From the NCBI RefSeq assembly GCF_019173455.1, contig NZ_JADPQH010000002.1, forward strand, positions 759,490 through 823,489: a stretch of 64,000 nt of DNA, in the 5' to 3' direction. This document shows positions 1 to 7,516 of the stretch, piece after piece. A program made the position numbers and the translations under genes. Under the pieces are notes generated by a model. It made no database searches and was not told the DNA's origin. It saw nothing but the letters and a program-made list of their open reading frames with translations. Each line of letters opens with the position of its first letter. Position 1 is the stretch's first letter. The stretch is from Nesterenkonia sp. Act20 (lineage in GTDB: Bacteria > Actinomycetota > Actinomycetes > Actinomycetales > Micrococcaceae).

Positions 1-134
1 GGGGAGAGGAAGGAGACCAGCCCGGCGAGCAGCGCCACCGGAGCGGAGATCAGCAGAGAACCGTCGAAGACGATCTCGGCGAAGCGGTTATCGGCAGCGC
101 TGAGCAGCGGCACCGCCTGGGACGCGAGGTTCAT
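1..134 (-). CDS. ccdA: Cytochrome c biogenesis protein CcdA (5' part only)
   Basis: The reverse strand opens with ATG at 134 and reads into a hydrophobic segment ending in GLVSFLSP, the N-terminal signature of CcdA/DsbD-type membrane proteins; the rest lies outside the window. CcdA passes electrons from cytoplasmic thioredoxin across the membrane to a periplasmic-side thiol protein that keeps apocytochrome c reduced. Its start overlaps the resA-like stop as ATGA (131-134), so the two are translationally coupled. Gene order (histidine phosphatase, ResA-like, CcdA) recalls Rv0525-Rv0527 of Mycobacterium tuberculosis, where resB and ccsA follow. Confidence 0.85.
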   Translation of the reverse strand, partial: MNLASQAVPLLSAADNRFAEIVFDGSLLISAPVALLAGLVSFLS

Positions 135-931
135 CGGGACTCTGCCGACCCCAGAGCGGCGGAAGAGCTGCTGGCGGAAGCCGCGGCGTCGTCGGCGTCA
201 GAACTCTCCGTGTCGGAGCCGTTGGTCTCGGCGTCGGAGCCGTTGGTCTCGGCGTCGGAGCCGTTGGTCTCAGCGTCGGAGCCGTTGGTCTCAGCGTCGG
301 AGCCGTCGGCGCTGAGGTCCTCCTCGAGCGCCGTGCTGATCAGCGCGCTGAGCGTCCCGGGCTCCGCGACCCCGAGGATTCGGGAGGACACGCGGCCCTG
401 CTTGTCCAGCACCAGGGTGGTGGGCACCGCTGAGGGCGGCACATAGTCGGTCATGGCGAGCATGACATCGCCGTCGCGATCCTCCATCGAGGGGTACTCG
501 ATGCCGAAGTTTCGCTCGAAGGCCTCTGCCGTGGGCTCGGTGTCGCGGGTGTTGACGCCGTAGAACTGCACACCCTCGGGGCTGAACTCCTCGTGGAGGT
601 CGGCCAGGTCGGGGGCCTCGACGCGACAGGGGGCACAGGCGGCGTACCAGAAGTTGATCACGGTGACTTCACCCTCCCAGCTTGCCGCGCTGACCGCAGA
701 GCCGTCGAAGAGGGTGGATTCGAACTCCACGGGCTCGCCACGTTCCGCCGGCGCGATCTCCTGCACCGAGCCGTCGCCGGCCACATAGTTGGTGCCGTCG
801 TTCTGGGCGCGCTGGGCCAGCTGATCATTGCCGGAGCTGCACCCGGTCAGCGCGAGGGCGGAGGCAAGCGCCACCGCAGCCAGCGCGCGGAGGCGCGGGG
901 TCTGTGCGAATCGATCAACGGAGACGGTCAT
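131..931 (-). CDS. TlpA/ResA-like lipoprotein thiol-disulfide reductase
   Basis: 266 aa. A lipoprotein signal peptide ends in LTGC (lipidated Cys31). The thioredoxin fold follows, with the active site C99-A-P-C102 in FWYAACAPC and a later VPTT cis-proline region. Proteins of this family reduce apocytochrome c haem-binding cysteines in system II maturation, here with the downstream, overlapping ccdA. The last 60 residues are an acidic Ser/Asp/Glu tail containing a seven-residue repeat GSDAETN, which is not part of the fold and may be a flexible wall-spanning tail. A 17-bp dyad and a good TAGAAT -10 lie about 50 bases upstream, so the gene has its own promoter separate from the histidine phosphatase gene behind it. 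Confidence 0.88.
   Translation of the reverse strand: MTVSVDRFAQTPRLRALAAVALASALALTGCSSGNDQLAQRAQNDGTNYVAGDGSVQEIAPAERGEPVEFESTLFDGSAVSAASWEGEVTVINFWYAACAPCRVEAPDLADLHEEFSPEGVQFYGVNTRDTEPTAEAFERNFGIEYPSMEDRDGDVMLAMTDYVPPSAVPTTLVLDKQGRVSSRILGVAEPGTLSALISTALEEDLSADGSDAETNGSDAETNGSDAETNGSDAETNGSDTESSDADDAAASASSSSAALGSAESR
212..305. repeat. 21-bp in-frame tandem repeat, about 4.4 copies
   Basis: The 21-bp unit, which begins TCGGAGCCGTTGGTCTC on the plus strand, is repeated four times from about 213 with one or two third-position changes, followed by a partial copy. On the reverse strand it encodes GSDAETN at the C-terminus of the ResA-like lipoprotein. The phase is a multiple of three, so copy number can change without a frameshift. 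Confidence 0.9.
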
Positions 932-982
932 GCGCTGCGGTGTCCAGATCTGAAGAGGGAGCCAGGGTCAGCCGAGAACTAA

Positions 983-999
983 TTCTACAGTCCGTAGAA
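983..999. promoter_or_regulatory. 17-bp dyad TTCTAC-N5-GTAGAA in the resA promoter
   Basis: Perfect six-base arms with a five-base spacer. Read on the minus strand, the right arm forms a TAGAAT -10 box (982-987) with TTCGCA 17 bases before it, so a bound protein would block RNA polymerase at the resA-ccdA promoter. The only other dyad of this form I found is at 10870-10886. The half-site resembles TACA/TGTA operators of BlaI/CopY-type repressors; the identity of the regulator is inference. Confidence 0.6.
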
Positions 1000-1059
1000 C
1001 TGCCTGCGAAGCAGAAGTCAGCGAGTCAGCGACTCACCCCGGGGAGCTGAAGCTGCGGA

Positions 1060-1761
1060 TCAGGCTCCGGGAAGGTTGGCAGCGTCCTTGAGCAGCTCGC
1101 GATTCGGCTCGGCGTAGCTCACCGACTCCACTCCGTCGCGCCCCAGGTGCAGGGAGGTCACGGAGGTCAGTGAACATTCGCGGTCCCTTGGGTCGTGCCA
1201 CAGCGGACGGTCCTCGGCCCAGAGGCGGGTCACCCAGATGGGCAGCTGGTGGGAGACGATCACGACTTCAGCGCCTTCTCCATGGGCCGCCACGGCCTGG
1301 TCGGAGAGGTCCTTGACTGCCGCCAGCACCCGGCTGACCTGCGACTTATAGGGCTCACCCCAGGAGGGCCGCAGGGGGTTGACCAGCAGCGGCCACCAGC
1401 GGGGGTTCCGCAGCGCTCGCTTGACCTCGGAGAGTCCCTCGAAGGCATTCTCGGCCTCGAGCACCCGGTCCTCCACGGTGACCGGCAGCCCCAGCCGTTC
1501 GGCGATCGGGGCCGCCGTCTCCTGCGCCCGCTGCAGCGGCGAGGCCGCCAGCAGGTGCACCGGTCGGCCGGCCTCGGCTCGGTCGTGAAAGTGTTCGGCA
1601 ATGCCTCGGGCCATCTGCGCTCCGAGATCGGAGAGTCCGAACCCGGGGAGGCGTCCATAGAGGACCCTCTGCGGGTTGTGGACTTCCCCGTGGCGCACCA
1701 GGTGCACGGTGGAGACTGACTGTGCGGACCTGCGGAGATCCTTCGTGTCCCGACGTTGCAT
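1060..1761 (-). CDS. Histidine phosphatase (phosphoglycerate mutase-like)
   Basis: 233 aa from ATG 1761. The N-terminal LVRHGE motif holds the catalytic histidine that becomes phosphorylated, and VIVSHQLP near the C-terminus carries the second conserved histidine of the branch 1 histidine phosphatase superfamily. The frame stays open further upstream to 2097, but that part is Arg/Ala-rich, lacks family similarity and overlaps the promoter side of the divergent gene, so it is excluded. An AAGACT hexamer seven bases before the ATG could be a weak leaderless -10. The substrate cannot be told from sequence. In many actinobacteria this gene precedes resA and ccdA. Confidence 0.8.
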   Translation of the reverse strand: MQRRDTKDLRRSAQSVSTVHLVRHGEVHNPQRVLYGRLPGFGLSDLGAQMARGIAEHFHDRAEAGRPVHLLAASPLQRAQETAAPIAERLGLPVTVEDRVLEAENAFEGLSEVKRALRNPRWWPLLVNPLRPSWGEPYKSQVSRVLAAVKDLSDQAVAAHGEGAEVVIVSHQLPIWVTRLWAEDRPLWHDPRDRECSLTSVTSLHLGRDGVESVSYAEPNRELLKDAANLPGA

Positions 1762-1949
1762 AGTTCTCAGTCTTGCAGAGTTTCCCTGCGGACCCCCACT
1801 TCTCCCGTGTGCTGTGTCACCGCAGGCGAGACGTGCACGGTGTGGTGAGCCCCGCGACGCCGATACAGTAGGGCGGAGATCAGAGCGTCCGAACCTGCGG
1901 AGCACAGTCCATGTGATCAGTTGGCTCGGTCGCGGAGGAGGGAACTTCC

Positions 1950-2945
1950 ATGAGCAGCACCCCCGAGGGAAACCGACCGCCGGAACAGCCACGCTGGGGC
2001 CAGCGCAATCCAGCTCCCGGAGAGCCGGGACACCACCCCCAGCCGCAGCCCGACGCTTCGCAGCCCGCCTATGGCCAGCACCAGAACCCCGCGGCACCCT
2101 ATGCGGCGGCGCCTGCCGGGTACTACGCGCAGCAGCCCGGACAGGGAATGGCGCAGACCGATGGTCAGCCCACCCCGGGGCAGAAGCCGAAGCGACCGAT
2201 GACGATGATCCTCGCCCTGGTGCTCATGCTCCTCGCCGGGGCGGCCGCGCTGACGCTGAGCATTCTCAGCTTCCTGAACTTCATCTCGGTCAACCCCGCG
2301 GACATCGATCCCTTCTGGACCGAGGCGTTCGAGGAGGCCCAGGCGCAGCAGGGCGCTGACGCTGAGCAGGTCACCATGGAGGAGATGCTCTATGTGGTGG
2401 GAGTGATGGTGCTCCTCGGCGGCATCCTGCTGGCAGTGCTCTATACGGTCTTCGCCTTCGTGGGGACCATAACCGGCAACGTGGGCAGGATCCTGGCCAC
2501 GATCTTCCTCGCCGGCAGCGTCTTCATGATCCTTTTCGGACCCCTCAACCTGATCGTCACGGGACTGAGCCTCGCGGCGATCGTCGCCCTGTGGCTGCCC
2601 GCCAGCAATAACTACATCCGCAGCCGCAAGGCCTGGAAGCAGCGCCCGCGCGGCGGCCCCTACGGCGATCCGCAGCCCCAGGGCGGCTACGCCGCCGGTA
2701 ACCCCCAGCAGCAGTGGCAGCAGCCGGGCGGCCCAGGAGAGCCCGTCTCACGTCAGCAGGGTCCCTACGACCAGGGCCCCTACCAGCCCGGCCCGTACGA
2801 CCACGGTCCGTATCAGCCCGGCCCTTATCAGCCCGGCCCACACCAACAGGGCCCGTACCAGCAGGACCCCTACAACCCGGACGCTGGTTCCAACAGGCCG
2901 GATGAAGATCCGCGCAACCCCTATGGGGGATCTACCCGACGCTGA
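1950..2945 (+). CDS. Pro/Gln-rich multi-pass membrane protein
   Basis: 331 aa with an ATG preceded by GAGGAGGG. About 75 N-terminal residues are rich in Pro, Gln and Ala. Three to four membrane segments follow at roughly residues 82-110, 148-175 and 178-215. The C-terminal 100 residues are a low-complexity tail of GPYQPGPYDHGPY-like units encoded by imperfect 12-15 bp repeats. I recognise no enzymatic domain; disordered Pro-rich ends around a small membrane core are common in uncharacterised actinobacterial proteins. Its 3' end overlaps the convergent purN by 14 bp. Confidence 0.72.
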   Translation: MSSTPEGNRPPEQPRWGQRNPAPGEPGHHPQPQPDASQPAYGQHQNPAAPYAAAPAGYYAQQPGQGMAQTDGQPTPGQKPKRPMTMILALVLMLLAGAAALTLSILSFLNFISVNPADIDPFWTEAFEEAQAQQGADAEQVTMEEMLYVVGVMVLLGGILLAVLYTVFAFVGTITGNVGRILATIFLAGSVFMILFGPLNLIVTGLSLAAIVALWLPASNNYIRSRKAWKQRPRGGPYGDPQPQGGYAAGNPQQQWQQPGGPGEPVSRQQGPYDQGPYQPGPYDHGPYQPGPYQPGPHQQGPYQQDPYNPDAGSNRPDEDPRNPYGGSTRR

Positions 2946-3510
2946 GGGTCCCCGCGGCGATCTCCTCGAGAGTCTGCACCAGCAGTCTCCGCTCCGCGGC
3001 CTTGATGCGTTCATGCAGCGCGTCCTGGTCATCATCGGCCAACACCGGCACCGCCTCCTGCGCGATGATGGGGCCCGTGTCCACCCCGGCGTCGACCTCA
3101 TGAACTGTGCATCCGGTGATCCTGACCCCGTGCGCGAGCGCATCGCGCACCGCATGGGCACCGGGAAAGCTGGGCAGCAGCGCCGGGTGGGTGTTGATGA
3201 TCGGCGCGCCCACGCGCTGAAGGAACTCGGCCCCGAGGATGCGCATGAATCCCGACGAGACCACGAGGTCGGGACGGTGCTGCCGCACGGCGGCGCAGAG
3301 TTCGCGGTTCCATGCTGCGCGGTCTCCGCCTCGGGCCAGCGGCACCGCGAAGGTGGGGATGCCGGCCGACTCCGCACGCTGCACTCCCCCACAGCCGGGG
3401 ACGTCGGTGCCCACGGCGGCGATCTCGAGGCTAAGACGACCCTCCTGGACGGCGTCGATGACGGCTTGAAGATTCGTCCCCGAACCGGAGACCAGGACCA
3501 CTATGCGCAT
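2932..3510 (-). CDS. purN: Phosphoribosylglycinamide formyltransferase
   Basis: 192 aa. PurN moves a formyl group from 10-formyltetrahydrofolate to GAR in purine synthesis. The phosphate-binding loop SGSGTNLQA sits at the N-terminus; INTHPALLPSFPG holds the catalytic Asn and His, and VDAGVDTGPI the conserved Asp. The ATG lies six bases after a TAGGCT -10, so the mRNA is probably leaderless. In related genomes purN is usually followed by purH; here a convergent membrane-protein gene sits at its 3' end instead, with a 14-bp tail-to-tail overlap. Confidence 0.95.
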   Translation of the reverse strand: MRIVVLVSGSGTNLQAVIDAVQEGRLSLEIAAVGTDVPGCGGVQRAESAGIPTFAVPLARGGDRAAWNRELCAAVRQHRPDLVVSSGFMRILGAEFLQRVGAPIINTHPALLPSFPGAHAVRDALAHGVRITGCTVHEVDAGVDTGPIIAQEAVPVLADDDQDALHERIKAAERRLLVQTLEEIAAGTLSVG

Positions 3511-3516
3511 GCCCCC

Positions 3517-3522
3517 AGCCTA
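3517..3522 (-). promoter_or_regulatory. -10 box TAGGCT for purN (leaderless)
   Basis: TAGGCT with six bases to the purN ATG. Such spacing places transcription start on the start codon. The -10 of the divergent gene at 3561 lies only 24 bases away, so the two promoters share one short region. Confidence 0.6.
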
Positions 3523-3546
3523 CTTCGGGTCCACGCGGTGCCCGGA

Positions 3547-3552
3547 TAGGGT
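3547..3552 (+). promoter_or_regulatory. -10 box TAGGGT for the 3561 gene
   Basis: TAGGGT ends eight bases before ATG 3561, giving a leaderless or one-base-leader transcript. It is divergent from the purN promoter. Confidence 0.55.
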
Positions 3553-3560
3553 GGTGATCC

Positions 3561-3986
3561 ATGAGCACGACACCCCCTGCCAGGCCCCGCACCGCTGATC
3601 TCGACGAGACCACGCTTCGCTTCTACGGACGCTTCTCGGGATGGCTGGTGCTCGCGCTGCTGTTGAGCTATACAGGCCTGCAGCTGCCGCTGCCCTGGCG
3701 TCTGCTCGCGGTGGTGGCCGGCCTCGCGGGTGTCGCGGGCGCCATCGTGCTGCTGGTCCAGTGCCTGCGCCGGCGCCTGCCGGTGCTGATGCATATCAGC
3801 GCGATCGCCGTGCTGCTGTGCTGCGGGATCTTTGCGTTCACCGGGGTCTCCCAGGCGATCTTCTGGGAGGCCACCGAGGATTTCGATGAGTGCCGCAGCA
3901 GTGCGCTGACCGAACGGTCGATGAATCGCTGTCTGCTCGACTACGAGGACGGCATGCTCAACTCGGTGCCCGGCATCGGGCGCTGA
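3561..3986 (+). CDS. Small membrane protein, function unknown
   Basis: 141 aa with three likely membrane helices (around residues 28-45, 50-72 and 77-103), followed by a soluble tail with two cysteines (ECRSS, RCLLD) that could form a disulfide outside the membrane. No known domain recognised. It is divergent from purN and convergent with the DUF6350 gene, 31 bp away. Confidence 0.65.
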   Translation: MSTTPPARPRTADLDETTLRFYGRFSGWLVLALLLSYTGLQLPLPWRLLAVVAGLAGVAGAIVLLVQCLRRRLPVLMHISAIAVLLCCGIFAFTGVSQAIFWEATEDFDECRSSALTERSMNRCLLDYEDGMLNSVPGIGR

Positions 3987-4017
3987 GCGTCAACGTGGAG
4001 AGCCCGGCGCTGAGGGT

Positions 4018-5385
4018 TCAGCGCCCACGTGCTGGACGCCGCCTGGCTCGCTGCAGACCCAGCGAGATGCCGTAGCCGAGCACGGCACCGAGCGCGACCC
4101 ATGCTCCGAGCAGGCCTGCGGCGATCAGCGCATGGGGACCGATATCGGTCATCCTTCCGACCCCCAGCGAGATGTGGGAGAGCCACAGCGGGCCCACTGC
4201 CAGCAGCGCCGTCACCAGACCCGTGAACACTCCCAGGGAGAGCGTGGAGAGCCCAGCCGAGAGCGGGCGCCAGGAGATCCGCAGCGCGAACCAGTCATCC
4301 AGGTGGTTCTCACCCTCTCGCATGAGCCACCATCCCGCGACGACGCCGGCCAGCACCGGCAGCCCAAGCACGGCCAGTGCATAGGGCTCTGCTCCTCCGG
4401 GGAGCGCCGCCAGCACCGGCACGGCGGGCACCGAGCCCAGCTCGGTGCCCCAGGGGGACACCAGGGTCCCGGTGCCCAGCGAGAATCCGGCACCGGTGGA
4501 ATAGGACAGCGCCCAGAGCACCAGGTTCGGGGCGAGGCCCAGATGCAGCAGCGTCAGCCCGAGGACGCCGAAGATCCCGGGGTTGAGCTGCTCGTAGACG
4601 TTGGCGACCTCCATCCACTGGATGCCCAGCTGCGCCGCGAGCAGCAGGGCGGCCAGTCCGCAGGCAGCGATGAACCCGACGAGTCCGGCACGAGCGGCGG
4701 CCCAGGCGTAGGAGCCCGCCCAGCGCAGCTGCTGAGAGAGCTCCTCCACGCGGGCCTCGAGATCCATGCCGATCATCCGCGCGGCGCTGCGCGCCTCCGC
4801 GTAGCAGCCCGCGAGCGCGGCCAGGCTCATCAGCAGCACGCCGCACAGGGCAGCCACCCACGGCATCACCTGGAAGGTCTCCGACTGCGCCACCCCGGCG
4901 ATGCCGGCAGCACCGGCCCCGTAGCCCAGGGCCAGCGGCAACAGGCCCTGCCAGAGCTGGTCCGAATAGGAACCGCGGGCGATCCGAGCGCCCGCGCGCC
5001 ACCCGAGCCAGACCGGGATCAGGGTCAGTCCCAGCGGGACAAGATGGAACCAGCCGCCCTCGGGGACGTCCAGCGCCCCGCCCAGGGCGCCGGGATCAAG
5101 CGTGAGCACCAGCTCCACCGGGGTGCCGTGGAGCACCAGCCATGACTGTGCCGCCAGGGTGAGGACGAAGTCGACGTTGAGCTCGGAGAAGCCCCCGGCG
5201 AGACTCATGGCCAGCACCGGCAGGCCCACCAATAGGGCCGTGATGAGCAGAATCTGCACCGCCTCGGCCAGTCCCACCAGCCACAGCGGAGGCGTCGGCA
5301 GGGTGAAGCGGCGTCGTCGTCCTGGCTCGGACGGGCCTGCGGCAGGACGTGCCTGGCTGCTGGGTCTGGTGTCGGTGGTGGCCAT
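4018..5385 (-). CDS. DUF6350 family polytopic membrane protein
   Basis: 455 aa with about ten hydrophobic helices spread over the length. The pattern and the location between purN and the sucC/sucD side match the DUF6350 (cell division protein PerM-like) family seen in this synteny in Micrococcales. A charged segment RSAARMIGMDLEARVEELS near the middle is probably a cytoplasmic loop. The C-terminus is Arg-rich. The gene follows the TauE/SafE gene on the same strand after 49 bp, so cotranscription is possible. No function can be assigned from sequence. Confidence 0.75.
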   Translation of the reverse strand: MATTDTRPSSQARPAAGPSEPGRRRRFTLPTPPLWLVGLAEAVQILLITALLVGLPVLAMSLAGGFSELNVDFVLTLAAQSWLVLHGTPVELVLTLDPGALGGALDVPEGGWFHLVPLGLTLIPVWLGWRAGARIARGSYSDQLWQGLLPLALGYGAGAAGIAGVAQSETFQVMPWVAALCGVLLMSLAALAGCYAEARSAARMIGMDLEARVEELSQQLRWAGSYAWAAARAGLVGFIAACGLAALLLAAQLGIQWMEVANVYEQLNPGIFGVLGLTLLHLGLAPNLVLWALSYSTGAGFSLGTGTLVSPWGTELGSVPAVPVLAALPGGAEPYALAVLGLPVLAGVVAGWWLMREGENHLDDWFALRISWRPLSAGLSTLSLGVFTGLVTALLAVGPLWLSHISLGVGRMTDIGPHALIAAGLLGAWVALGAVLGYGISLGLQRARRRPARGR

Positions 5386-5434
5386 CGGTCCTATGGTCTC
5401 AGCAGGTTCTGTGCAACCGCGGGAGCAACAGGCC

Positions 5435-6187
5435 TCAGCCGAGGATGAGTCGCAGACCGGTGATCAGCGCCATGATCGAGCCGATGAACGCCAGGATCAG
5501 CACGAGCCGGCGGACCAGCGCCTCGTCGATGCGCCGCTGCAGCCACTCTCCGATGAAGATGCCGGCGATGATCGCCGCGACGGACCCCGCCCAGGCCCAT
5601 ATCGGCAGGCCCGGAAGGGCGCCGTCGTCGAAGGCCCATTTGATCCCGAAGGACCCCATGGACAGGAAGATCCAGATCGGCTGCAGTGTGGCGATCATCG
5701 CCATGACCGGCCAGCGCGCCACGACGGCGTAGATGGTCATGGCGGGACCTCCGACACCGGCGATGACAGTGCCTGCTCCGGCCCCGACACCGGCGATCAG
5801 CCGCGTCGTCGGCCCGTCGGCCTCAAAGGTGATCCGGCTCAGCAGCATCGAGGTGATCAGCCCGATGATCACCAGGGCCGCCACGACCACATACAACGGC
5901 CCCGAGGGGGAGTTCACCGACACCCAGGCTGCCAGCGGCATGATCGCCAACGCCGGCACGCCCACCCACAGCACCTTGCGCCACTCGATGTCACCCCAGA
6001 TGCGCGGCAGCACAAGCATGGGCGCGAAGATGCTCAGGAAGTTCACCAGCATGACGCCCTCGTGGGCGCCGATGAGCACCACCAGGAACGGTGCCATCAC
6101 CATGCCGAAGCCGAGCCCCACCAGACGCTGGATCACGGCGGCGAGCAGGACGAGGCCGACGACGGCGACAGGGATCAGGGTTTCCAC
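5435..6187 (-). CDS. TauE/SafE family sulfite/anion exporter
   Basis: 250 aa with about eight transmembrane helices arranged as two repeats typical of TauE/SafE (formerly DUF81) permeases, including the glycine-rich GVGGPAMTIYA segment. Members export sulfite, sulfoacetate or other small anions; the substrate here is not determinable. The start GTG 6187 is six bases after a TAGGGT -10, supporting a leaderless start. Divergent from the glycosyltransferase gene. Confidence 0.85.
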   Translation of the reverse strand: METLIPVAVVGLVLLAAVIQRLVGLGFGMVMAPFLVVLIGAHEGVMLVNFLSIFAPMLVLPRIWGDIEWRKVLWVGVPALAIMPLAAWVSVNSPSGPLYVVVAALVIIGLITSMLLSRITFEADGPTTRLIAGVGAGAGTVIAGVGGPAMTIYAVVARWPVMAMIATLQPIWIFLSMGSFGIKWAFDDGALPGLPIWAWAGSVAAIIAGIFIGEWLQRRIDEALVRRLVLILAFIGSIMALITGLRLILG

Positions 6188-6193
6188 CAGATC

Positions 6194-6199
6194 ACCCTA
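6194..6199 (-). promoter_or_regulatory. -10 box TAGGGT for the TauE/SafE gene
   Basis: Six bases separate the hexamer from GTG 6187, predicting a leaderless mRNA. Confidence 0.6.
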
Positions 6200-6277
6200 T
6201 CTGCTGCGCCGGGAAAGGTTTCTGTCCTGTTCACGAGGCCGTCACGACGACGACGGCGGACGCTCGCTCAGGGTTCC

Positions 6278-6283
6278 TAGCCT
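6278..6283 (+). promoter_or_regulatory. -10 box TAGCCT for the GT4 gene
   Basis: Six bases separate the hexamer from GTG 6290, predicting a leaderless mRNA. No convincing -35. Confidence 0.55.
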
Positions 6284-6289
6284 GAAGGC

Positions 6290-7507
6290 GTGAGAGTTGT
6301 CGTGGTGACAGAATCGTTCCTCCCGCACATGAACGGCGTGACAAACTCCGTGCTCCATGTGCTCGCCCATCTTCGCCGACGCGGCGATGACGTCACGGTC
6401 ATCGCCCCCTCCGACACCATGTTCGAGGTTCCTGTACGGGCCGAGCTGGGACACGCCGGAGGCGAACGCTGTGAGGGCTTCCCCGTGATCCGGGTGCCCT
6501 CCCTTCCGCTGCCGGACTATCCGAAGGTCCGGGTCGCCGCCGGCTTCGTGACGCGCATCCGCCACCTCCTCGCCGAGATCCGCCCGGACGTGGTGCATGT
6601 GGCCTCCCCGTTCGTCCTGGGCTGGCGCGCGATTCAGGCGTCGGAGGCGCTGGGGATCCCCACCGTCTCGATCTATCAGACCGAGGTCCCCACCTACGCG
6701 GCCCGCTATCGGCTGCCCTGGGCCACGGAGCTGCTCTGGCAGCACGTGGACCGGATGCACACCAGTTCCACCCTGACCCTCGTGCCGTCCTCCTTCTGCC
6801 GGGACCAGCTGAGCCGACGAGGGATCAAGCGGCTCAAGACCTGGCGGCGCGGCGTGGACACGGCACGATTCACCCCGGAGCGTCGAAGCGCGGACCTCCG
6901 CGCAAAGATCAGCAGCACGGGAGAGAAGCTGATCGGCTTCGTGGGCCGGCTCGCGGCCGAGAAGCAGATCGAGGACCTGCAGGTGCTCGACGCCATCCCC
7001 GACTCTCGACTGGTGATCATCGGCTCCGGGCCTCAGGAGGAGGCGCTGCGCCGCCGCCTTCCACGGGCGCACTTCGCCGGGTTCCAGTCCGGGGACGATC
7101 TGGGGCGCCATGTGGCGAGCCTGGACGTCTTCGTGCACCCGGGCGAGGCCGAGACGTTCTGTCAGACCATCCAGGAGGCCATGGCGGCAGCCGTACCGGT
7201 GGTGGCCGTGGGCCGCGGCGGTCCGCTCGACCTGGTCGACGTCGGGCGCACCGGATGGCTCTATCGCCCGGGCGACCTCGCCGGCATGCGCTCGGCGGTC
7301 GAGCATCTGCTCGCCGAGGACTCCACGCGCAGCACGTTCGGTCGCAATGCCTTCGAGACGGTGCAGGATCGCACCTGGGAGGCGGTGTCGAACGAGCTCA
7401 TCGGGCATTATTCCCGAGCCGTAGAGGTCAACCGCAGGGTCCGCTCGCTGCGCACCAGGCCCCGGCGCTCCGGCACCACTTCCGCAGAGGTCGCGCCGGT
7501 GAGCTAG
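6290..7507 (+). CDS. Glycosyltransferase family 4 (MgtA/PimB-like)
   Basis: 405 aa. A GT-B fold enzyme: the N-terminal half has TESFLPHMNGVTNSV typical of the MgtA/PimB-type group; the C-terminal half has GFVGRLAAEKQ and HPGEAETFCQTIQEAM with the E-x7-E nucleotide-sugar signature. Actinobacterial relatives use GDP-mannose to mannosylate glycolipids or phosphatidylinositol mannosides at the membrane face, which is the likely role here, though the acceptor is inferred. The start GTG is set by the leaderless -10. Convergent with the App1 gene, nine bases apart. Confidence 0.85.
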   Translation: MRVVVVTESFLPHMNGVTNSVLHVLAHLRRRGDDVTVIAPSDTMFEVPVRAELGHAGGERCEGFPVIRVPSLPLPDYPKVRVAAGFVTRIRHLLAEIRPDVVHVASPFVLGWRAIQASEALGIPTVSIYQTEVPTYAARYRLPWATELLWQHVDRMHTSSTLTLVPSSFCRDQLSRRGIKRLKTWRRGVDTARFTPERRSADLRAKISSTGEKLIGFVGRLAAEKQIEDLQVLDAIPDSRLVIIGSGPQEEALRRRLPRAHFAGFQSGDDLGRHVASLDVFVHPGEAETFCQTIQEAMAAAVPVVAVGRGGPLDLVDVGRTGWLYRPGDLAGMRSAVEHLLAEDSTRSTFGRNAFETVQDRTWEAVSNELIGHYSRAVEVNRRVRSLRTRPRRSGTTSAEVAPVS

Positions 7508-7516
7508 CCGCCCGGG

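Noticed and set aside
2761-2900. GPY-coding repeats as a mobile or recombination element
   Set aside because: Imperfect short units inside one reading frame; ordinary low-complexity tail.
4132-5145. 337-residue plus-strand open frame
   Set aside because: Shadow of the DUF6350 gene: Gln/Arg/His-rich composition typical of antisense frames in GC-rich DNA.
6242-7408. 388-residue minus-strand open frame
   Set aside because: Shadow of the GT4 gene: His/Gly/Arg-rich, no domain, and the GT4 frame has full motifs.
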